Assembly: GCA_017411125.1 (NCBI GenBank)
Contig: JAFPNP010000122.1
Location: 1-5,280, forward strand
Reading direction: 5' to 3'
DNA length: 5,280 bases
Source: Kiritimatiellia bacterium
Lineage (GTDB): Bacteria > Verrucomicrobiota > Kiritimatiellia > RFP12 > UBA1067
The notes beneath the pieces were generated by a model. The model had not been told where the DNA came from. It saw nothing but the letters and a program-made list of their open reading frames with translations, and did no database searches. A program made the translations under genes and the position numbers. Within the stretch, counting starts at the first letter, position 1. Each line of letters opens with the position of its first letter. This document shows positions 1 to 4,006 of this stretch, one piece after another.

Positions 1-420
1 ATGGAGCGCGGCGCGTCGGGCGGCATCGTCTTCGCGGGCGCGGGCGAGACGAGCGACGCCCATCACGCGACCGCGCCCGATCCCGAGGGTCGCGGCGCAG
101 AGGCCGCGATGCGCTCGGCGCTCGCGGACGCGGGGCTTGCGCCGTCCGACGTCGGCTATTTGAATCTTCACGGGACGGGGACGCAGGCGAACGACGAGAT
201 GGAGATGAAGGCCGTGCGCCGCGTGTTCGGCGACGGGTTCACGTCATACGAATCCACGAAGCCGTTCACTGGACACTGTCTTGGCGCGGCGGGCGCGGTG
301 GAGGCGGCGATATGCTGGCTCAAACTCCGCCATGGCGACGCAAAGGGCGCCGCGCTTTCCAATTCCTTCGCTTTCGGCGGATCGAACGCGAGCGTGGCTT
401 TTGTGCGGGAGGGCGCATGA
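1..420 (+). CDS. apeO: Beta-ketoacyl-ACP synthase, ApeO-like, C-terminal part (5' end outside window)
   Basis: This is the last 139 residues of a thiolase-fold condensing enzyme that extends an acyl-ACP chain by decarboxylative Claisen condensation with malonyl-ACP in the cytoplasm. Visible motifs are HGTGT at 57-61 (catalytic His57), TKPFTGH at 86-92 followed by LGAAGA (Lys87 and the second catalytic His92), and the C-terminal glycine-rich NSFAFGGSN at 121-129. The active-site Cys and about 250 residues lie before the window, so the ATG at base 1 is an internal Met, not the start. The segment GETSDAHH followed by PDPEGRGA and the NDEME after the His motif resemble FabF-like synthases of aryl polyene clusters (ApeO) more than housekeeping FabF, as I remember those families. 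Its stop overlaps the ATG of a dehydratase gene by four bases, and a reductase follows, which is the apeO-P-Q order. The enzyme class is nearly certain; the ApeO assignment rests largely on context. Confidence 0.85.
   Translation: MERGASGGIVFAGAGETSDAHHATAPDPEGRGAEAAMRSALADAGLAPSDVGYLNLHGTGTQANDEMEMKAVRRVFGDGFTSYESTKPFTGHCLGAAGAVEAAICWLKLRHGDAKGAALSNSFAFGGSNASVAFVREGA
407..412 (+). promoter_or_regulatory. Ribosome binding site of the ApeP-like dehydratase
   Basis: A GGGAGG purine run ends four bases before the ATG at 417, inside the end of the upstream synthase gene. It supports starting the dehydratase at 417 rather than at an in-frame ATG at 312, which would add 35 arginine-rich residues that are a frame shadow of the synthase. 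Confidence 0.6.
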
Positions 421-887
421 CCTGGACGCTGGAGGAACTGCTTCCGCATCGCACTCCGATGGTTTTTCTGGACAGGATCGCGTCCTTCGACGCCGAGCGC
501 CGTACGCTGGCGGCGGAGTTCAAGGTCACGAGGGAACATGTCCTTTATTCTCCCCTGCAGGACGGCGTGCCGAACTGGGCTGCGATAGAGTTCATGGCCC
601 AGGCGTGCGCCGCGCTGGCGGGCTGTATAGACAAGACGCTTTCGCCCGGTAGCCCCCCGCGCCCCGGGCTGCTGCTCGGCACGCGAAAACTGGATTTGAA
701 AACAGAGACGTTCGCGGCAGGGCGCACGTATCGCGTCACCGCGTCCAGCGCGTTCTGGGACGACGAGACGGCTTCGTTCGCCTGCGCGATCGCCGACGAT
801 GGCGGCGCGTCCGTGGCGGAAGCTACGCTCAACGCATACCGCCCGCCGGATTTCGGACAGTTCATCAAGGAGCAGGCAAAGACATGA
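417..887 (+). CDS. apeP: 3-hydroxyacyl-ACP dehydratase, ApeP-like hotdog fold
   Basis: A 156-residue single-hotdog protein, the usual length for ApeP/FabZ-type dehydratases, which remove water from 3-hydroxyacyl-ACP to give the trans-2-enoyl thioester. The N-terminus has LLPHRTPMVFLDRI (8-21), matching the FabZ LPHRxPxLLxDR signature with catalytic His11. The central helix NWAAIEFMAQA (53-63) supplies the likely acidic partner Glu58. GLLLGTRKLDL (84-94) is the characteristic strand of the ApeP/ApeI-like subgroup, and the C-terminal strand with EATLNAYRP closes the sheet. FabZ's usual FPGHFPxxPVxPG loop is absent and replaced by PLQDGVPNW, which points to the ApeP branch. The gene overlaps its neighbours by ATGA on both sides (417-420 and 884-887), implying coupled translation with the synthase and the reductase. 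Dehydratase fold is very likely; ApeP identity is supported by motif pattern and synteny. Confidence 0.85.
   Translation: MTWTLEELLPHRTPMVFLDRIASFDAERRTLAAEFKVTREHVLYSPLQDGVPNWAAIEFMAQACAALAGCIDKTLSPGSPPRPGLLLGTRKLDLKTETFAAGRTYRVTASSAFWDDETASFACAIADDGGASVAEATLNAYRPPDFGQFIKEQAKT
867..872 (+). promoter_or_regulatory. Ribosome binding site of the ApeQ-like reductase
   Basis: AAGGAG, a strong Shine-Dalgarno match, lies 11 bases before the ATG at 884 and within the 3' end of the dehydratase gene. Together with the ATGA overlap this fixes the start and suggests coupled translation. Confidence 0.65.
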
Positions 888-1561
888 AGCGCGTACTGGT
901 GACAGGTTCATCCCGGGGCATAGGCAAGGCAATCGCCGAACGGCTGAGGGCGGATGGCTTCGACGTCGTTACGCACGCCGTGCGCAGCCCGGATGCCGAC
1001 TTGCATTTCGACGTGTCCGACCGCGAGGCCGTGCGCCGCGTGCTGGAGGAGGACATTGCCGCCAACGGACCGTACTACGGCGTGGTGCTGAACGCCGGCG
1101 TCGCCGCGGACGCGCCTTTTCCCGCGATGGAGGACGGCGACTGGGATCGCGTGCTGCGCACCGATCTCGACGGCTTCTACAACGTGCTCAGGCCGGTCGT
1201 CATGCCAATGGTATCTGGCCGCATTCGCGGACGAATCGTCGCGCTTTCCAGCGTCAGCGGCATCATCGGCAACCGTGGGCAGGTGAACTATTCCGCCGCG
1301 AAGGCCGGCGTGATCGGCGCGGCGAAGGCGCTCGCCGTCGAGCTGGCGAAGCGCGGCATAACGGTGAACGCCGTCGCGCCCGGCGTGATAGACACCGAAA
1401 TGGCCGCGTCGATAGAGTTTCCCGACGAAGTGCGCAAGGCGATACCTATGCGGCGTTTCGGGAAGCCGGAAGAAGTCGCGGCGGTCGTCGCGTTCCTGTT
1501 CCGGGAGGATGCCGCGTACGTGACGCGGCAGGTGATCTCCGTGAACGGCGGAATGTTCTGA
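884..1561 (+). CDS. apeQ: 3-ketoacyl-ACP reductase, FabG-like SDR (ApeQ-like)
   Basis: A 225-residue classical short-chain dehydrogenase that would reduce 3-ketoacyl-ACP with NAD(P)H. The Rossmann motif TGSSRGIG lies at 7-14, LNAGV at 69-73, the active-site Ser123 in LSSVSG, and YSAAK gives Tyr136 and Lys140. The end, YVTRQVISVNGGMF, is typical of FabG. The runs YYGVVLNAG, DLDGFYNV, VMPMVSG and SSVSGIIGNRGQVNYSAAKAG match the ApeQ subgroup as I recall it. Two oddities: the fourth tetrad position, normally Asn in NLDG, is Asp94 here, and the segment after the first Rossmann unit is about 18 residues shorter than in usual 243-residue relatives (R34 SPDAD runs straight into the FDVSD strand). 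An AAGGAG ribosome site at 867-872 sits 11 bases before the ATG, which overlaps the dehydratase stop. It is the last gene of the operon and converges on the phosphoesterase gene 18 bases later. Confidence 0.88.
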   Translation: MKRVLVTGSSRGIGKAIAERLRADGFDVVTHAVRSPDADLHFDVSDREAVRRVLEEDIAANGPYYGVVLNAGVAADAPFPAMEDGDWDRVLRTDLDGFYNVLRPVVMPMVSGRIRGRIVALSSVSGIIGNRGQVNYSAAKAGVIGAAKALAVELAKRGITVNAVAPGVIDTEMAASIEFPDEVRKAIPMRRFGKPEEVAAVVAFLFREDAAYVTRQVISVNGGMF

Positions 1562-1579
1562 CCGCCCGGTCCGGCCGGT

Positions 1580-2917
1580 TCATGAAAAGAACTTCTCGAA
1601 CGTCACGCGGTCGTGCGCCGCGTCGTAGACCGTGATCTTCAGTTTGCCGTCGACGACCTGGCCCTGTATCACGGAAGGGTAGTAGCGCTCGTTTCCCGGC
1701 ACCACGTCGCACCCGCCGCCGACGAGCTGCGCCCATGAGCGGCCCGGCGCGGGCGGGGAGTAGCGCACGCAGTGCTGGTGGGCGCAGATTGCGAGTTGCA
1801 CGCCCGCCTTCTCGAAGAGCGGCCCCCACAGTTTCGCGCATGTGCGCTGCCACGAGGCCCAGTTGTTGCGGAAGCCGGGAGCGGTGTCGTCCGGCGCGAG
1901 ATCGCCGGGGTTCGCGCCGGGGCGCGAGTCTTCGAGCGGGATGTGGCAGAACGCCACTTTGAACTTGGCGGTTTTGATCGCCGGCGTCTCGATGGCGTCG
2001 GCAAGCCATTTCGTCTGGAGTTCGCGGTACTCCTTCATGCGGAAGATGCCGGCGAACTTCTTGTTGGTGTCGAGCTTGTCCTCGCCTGTGTCCAGGCCGA
2101 TGAGCGCGATGTCGCCGAGGCGCTGCACGAAGTTGCGTCCAAGCTCTTCGTATTCGGGCTTGCGCTCCGCCGCTTCGCGGAACATCATCAGCCTGTCGAG
2201 GCTGCGGTTGAACCGGCCTCTGAAATCGTGGTTGCCGTTGAGGAACATGTACGGCGTGTCGGAGGCGTATTCGGGATGCTTCTCGTGCGTGTGGACGAAG
2301 ATTCCGAGCGCGGTGTCGATTGTTTCGGAAGTGTTGGACGCGTCGCCGTTCCACAATACGACGGACGGCTTCAGCTCTTCGAGCTTGGACAGCACCATGT
2401 CGAGAATCGGCTTGCGGTCGTGCGTGTCGTTGATCACGCAGAACGATCCGCCCGCAGCCTCGCCGAGCGTCGTGAAGGAATGCACCTTCGCGTCGAGCTC
2501 CGGGCCGAGGTTGTGCATGCTGTAGCCGTCGTTGAACTGAATCCTGTCCGCTCCGATGCGGTAGTAGTATTTTGTCGCTGGCTTAAGCCCCCTGATGCGG
2601 ATGCGGGCGATTCTGCCGTCTACCTCCATGAGGCCGTGTCCGCCGGAGTAGGCGCGCACGGAGTTTTTCATGTCCGGCGACGTCGAATACTCCACCCATC
2701 CGCTCGCGTCCGCCGTGACGGCGAACGCCACGCCGATCGAAGTGTTCGCCGCGTTCTGCAACACCGGTGCGGAGGCGATGAGTTTTTCCGGTGGCGGCGC
2801 CTTGTCCGCCGGCGTTGGTTTTGCGTCGTTCGCCGCCGCCTTTGCGGGCGCCTCGGCGCCTGACGCCGCCACTGCGCCGCTCGCGGCGGCGCCGAAAAGG
2901 AACTCTCTTCTGTTCAT
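1580..2917 (-). CDS. Tat-exported calcineurin-like metallophosphoesterase with N-terminal FN3-like domain
   Basis: Starting at the ATG ending at 2917, the protein has 445 residues. It opens with the twin-arginine signal NRREFLF (2-8) and an Ala/Gly-rich hydrophobic stretch to about residue 28, so a folded enzyme would be exported through Tat. Residues about 48-150 look like the FN3-type domain found before purple acid phosphatases (WVEYSTSP at 74-81; LKPATKYYYRIG at 111-122). The metallophosphoesterase core follows: D164-T-H166, GDASN with Asp192, GNHD with Asn229/His230/Asp231, CHIP with His325, and AHQH with His380/His382. These are all five dimetal-site blocks. The first block is DxH, and the GDxxY tyrosine that coordinates Fe(III) in purple acid phosphatases is Asn195, so a true purple enzyme is unlikely. 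Substrate is unknown; a phosphomonoester or phosphodiester outside the cytoplasm is an inference. It is transcribed alone, with its own promoter, convergent with the fatty-acid-type operon. Upstream Mets at 2956 and 2935 lie in the promoter or overlap the ribosome site and were not used. Confidence 0.85.
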   Translation of the reverse strand: MNRREFLFGAAASGAVAASGAEAPAKAAANDAKPTPADKAPPPEKLIASAPVLQNAANTSIGVAFAVTADASGWVEYSTSPDMKNSVRAYSGGHGLMEVDGRIARIRIRGLKPATKYYYRIGADRIQFNDGYSMHNLGPELDAKVHSFTTLGEAAGGSFCVINDTHDRKPILDMVLSKLEELKPSVVLWNGDASNTSETIDTALGIFVHTHEKHPEYASDTPYMFLNGNHDFRGRFNRSLDRLMMFREAAERKPEYEELGRNFVQRLGDIALIGLDTGEDKLDTNKKFAGIFRMKEYRELQTKWLADAIETPAIKTAKFKVAFCHIPLEDSRPGANPGDLAPDDTAPGFRNNWASWQRTCAKLWGPLFEKAGVQLAICAHQHCVRYSPPAPGRSWAQLVGGGCDVVPGNERYYPSVIQGQVVDGKLKITVYDAAHDRVTFEKFFS

Positions 2918-2926
2918 TTGTTTTTT

Positions 2927-2932
2927 TCCTTT
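2927..2932 (-). promoter_or_regulatory. Ribosome binding site of the metallophosphoesterase
   Basis: Read on the minus strand, AAAGGA precedes the ATG at 2917 by nine mostly A bases, ideal spacing. It decides the start: the next in-frame ATG upstream (2935) begins just before this site and the one at 2956 would lie upstream of the predicted transcription start. Confidence 0.75.
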
Positions 2933-2946
2933 CATTCCTGCCCGCC

Positions 2947-2976
2947 ATTGTATCAAAACAAGTTCGCAAAGGGCAA
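2947..2976 (-). promoter_or_regulatory. Sigma70-type promoter of the metallophosphoesterase gene
   Basis: On the minus strand, TACAAT (2952-2947) is a good -10 element and TTGCCC (2976-2971) a fair -35, with an 18-base spacer. An overlapping TTGACT (2981-2976) is a better -35 hexamer but would leave a 23-base spacer. The AT-rich stretch stands out from its GC-rich surroundings. Transcription would start near 2940, giving a leader of about 23 bases that contains the ribosome site. Predicted by eye from consensus only. Confidence 0.55.
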
Positions 2977-3058
2977 GTCAATTGCAAACCGGATCGCGCG
3001 GCGCGGCGAGGATGACGCGCCGCCGCGAACAGTCGCCACACGAGTTTTGGCGGGATTA

Positions 3059-3127
3059 TTTCCGGCGGCGGAAGTCCCGCCGAAATTTCAGGGAGGCTTT
3101 TTCCGGCGGCGGAAGTCCCGCTGAAAT
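3059..3127. repeat. Two 28-base direct repeats, 41-base period, each containing an inverted repeat
   Basis: Copy 1 spans 3059-3086 and copy 2 spans 3100-3127; they differ at one base (C at 3081, T at 3122). Each begins with the palindrome TTCCG-GCGG-CGGAA (5-bp stem, 4-base loop; 3060-3073 and 3101-3114) followed by GTCCCGC and a GAAAT end. The 13 bases between copies are not repeated. Copy 1 can pair with bases just to its left (TTTTGGCGGGA at 3045-3055 with TCCCGCCGAAA at 3075-3085, one G-T pair), and copy 2 with bases to its right. The arrangement resembles REP/BIME-type intergenic elements; whether copies exist elsewhere in the genome cannot be seen here. Confidence 0.8.
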
Positions 3128-3141
3128 CTCGGCGGGACTTC
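3112..3141. repeat. Strong hairpin, 13-bp stem with 4-base loop
   Basis: The left arm GAAGTCCCGCTGA (3112-3124) pairs with TCGGCGGGACTTC (3129-3141) around the loop AATC, with a single T-G pair. On the plus strand four T follow the stem (3142-3145), so its shape would suit a plus-strand terminator, but no plus-strand gene lies upstream within 1.5 kb. On the minus strand no T-run follows. It is therefore more likely part of the repeat element than the terminator of a visible gene. Confidence 0.7.
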
Positions 3142-3171
3142 TTTTCGGCGCGGAAACGCCGTCTGATTTTC

Positions 3172-3195
3172 AAAACCGCCTGTTCCGGCGGTTTT
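3172..3195 (-). terminator. Symmetrical rho-independent terminator after the lipoprotein gene
   Basis: AAAACCGCC (3172-3180) and GGCGGTTTT (3187-3195) form a perfect 9-bp stem with a 6-base loop. The A-run and T-run are part of the arms, so it could work in both directions. On the minus strand it lies about 107 bases past the stop of the lipoprotein gene and before the phosphoesterase promoter, the expected place to end that operon and insulate the next gene. The T-run is short (four), so efficiency is uncertain. Confidence 0.55.
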
Positions 3196-3301
3196 AGGCG
3201 TTTTCCGGCGTCTCCGGCTCCGGTTCTTCGCGATTTTGCCGCCCTTTGCTGCGTCGCGCCCGATGCCCGCGTCCGTTCGCGCAGACTGTCGTACAGGTGC
3301 T

Positions 3302-3991
3302 TCATTTCGTCTCCTTCATTTCATATGCTGCATCCATTTCATACGCGGCATTTAGCTTGCGACGCCAATGTTCATGGCGTTCTGCGGGCAGACCGTGTTC
3401 TTTCATCCACGGAAAATACGTGCGCTCGATTTGGTTGGTGAAATACTCGAAATAAGACGCAAGACAACCATGAATGTTCTTCATAGGTATACGTGCCCTG
3501 CGGTTCGGCTCGTTGCTTATGGCATCGGCCCACTTCTTGACCTCCTTGTTGTGAATGCGTATGCAATCGCACATGATGTCAAGAAATCGCTCCGAGATTT
3601 CCGGATCGTCCGCAAAGATCATGCAGGCTTCCATCATGGATTCGTAATTGCAAAATGCCATTGAACAATCATGAGACTTCGTCACGAATGCTAGAAGTTG
3701 AGACATGGCGTCTAATAGCTTATGCGTGAGACGATTTCTCTCATTGCAATCTTCAAGCGCATTTATGGATTTGGCGAGCCCGACGCTCCAGTGCATTGTG
3801 GTCCATCCTCCACCTTCGAGTTTTTGCGGCATGCTCTCCAATTCTTGTTCGACGGCTGAAACATAACTGCCTATTTTCTGGTCGCCAGGCGTTCTTTCCC
3901 TAACACGATTTGCATCAATCTTCTCGTCGCCACATCCAACACATATGAACAGGGCAAGCACACCTGACGAAATTATCTTTATCACCTTCAC
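3302..3991 (-). CDS. Predicted cysteine-rich lipoprotein of unknown function
   Basis: I do not recognise this 229-residue protein. It starts with KVIKIISSGVLALFICVGC: a lysine-containing n-region, a hydrophobic core at 6-18 and a lipobox-like CVGC with Cys20 as the probable lipidated residue (Cys at -3 is atypical, hence some doubt). The next residues GDEK include an Asp at +2, which in enterobacteria would favour inner-membrane retention; that rule may not hold here. The mature part appears alpha-helical and has seven cysteines (82, 109, 114, 123, 141, 143 and one near 170), suggesting disulfides. The C-terminus has a 6-residue tandem repeat, NAAYEM then DAAYEM. The start is GTG (3991), six bases after a GAGAGGTGG ribosome site that overlaps the stop of the upstream gene, so the two genes are probably co-translated. 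Base composition is clearly AT-richer than in the left half of the window, as in the 3' half of the upstream gene. Confidence 0.7.
   Translation of the reverse strand: MKVIKIISSGVLALFICVGCGDEKIDANRVRERTPGDQKIGSYVSAVEQELESMPQKLEGGGWTTMHWSVGLAKSINALEDCNERNRLTHKLLDAMSQLLAFVTKSHDCSMAFCNYESMMEACMIFADDPEISERFLDIMCDCIRIHNKEVKKWADAISNEPNRRARIPMKNIHGCLASYFEYFTNQIERTYFPWMKEHGLPAERHEHWRRKLNAAYEMDAAYEMKETK
3317..3352 (-). repeat. 18-base tandem duplication at the 3' end of the lipoprotein gene
   Basis: Two adjacent 18-base units (3317-3334 and 3335-3352) match at 15 of 18 positions and encode the repeated hexapeptide (N/D)AAYEM just before the terminal KETK. All differences are silent except the first residue, suggesting an older duplication kept in frame. 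Confidence 0.75.
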
Positions 3992-3997
3992 ACTCTG

Positions 3998-4006
3998 CCA
4001 CCTCTC
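3998..4006 (-). promoter_or_regulatory. Ribosome binding site of the lipoprotein gene
   Basis: On the minus strand GAGAGGTGG resembles the anti-Shine-Dalgarno complement GGAGGTG and ends six bases before the GTG at 3991. It overlaps the TGA of the upstream gene (4007-4005), which favours the GTG at 3991 over the in-frame GTG two codons later and suggests translational coupling. Confidence 0.6.

Larger units (their letters stand above)
2918..3301. other. 384-base intergenic region: promoter plus hairpin/repeat cluster
   Basis: No convincing gene lies here. The half next to the phosphoesterase holds its leader and promoter. Bases 3045-3195 carry direct and inverted repeats and a terminator-like hairpin. 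Bases 2997-3040 and 3196-3301 are GC-rich with no clear function. A minus-strand frame is open from an ATG at 3305 all the way to 2583, but it runs through the hairpins, the promoter and into the phosphoesterase gene, which argues against it being expressed as a protein. Confidence 0.6.

Noticed and set aside
168..932. 254-residue minus-strand open frame across the synthase and dehydratase
   Set aside because: Arg-rich shadow of two genes with clear family motifs; no ribosome site or domain.
1561..1579. Possible terminator hairpin between the convergent reductase and phosphoesterase genes
   Set aside because: ACCG/CGGT with two further pairs across a mismatch forms only a weak stem, and no T-run follows on either strand.
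1772..2863. 363-residue plus-strand open frame opposite the phosphoesterase gene
   Set aside because: Its composition (Val/Arg/Glu runs) is that of a GC-rich antisense shadow, while the minus-strand frame carries five catalytic motifs and a Tat signal.
2918..2956. Longer phosphoesterase starts at Met codons ending at 2956 and 2935
   Set aside because: They lie in the -10 region or at the ribosome site; the ATG at 2917 has an AAAGGA nine bases upstream and places the twin-arginine motif at the N-terminus.
3045..3141. CRISPR-like array
   Set aside because: Only two repeat copies with a 13-base interval and no cas gene; the units are palindromic intergenic repeats, not a spacer array.
2583..3305. 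240-residue minus-strand open frame as a protein-coding gene
   Set aside because: It passes through the hairpin cluster and the phosphoesterase promoter and overlaps about 330 bases of the phosphoesterase gene in another frame; the product is an Arg/Lys-rich low-complexity chain with no family resemblance.
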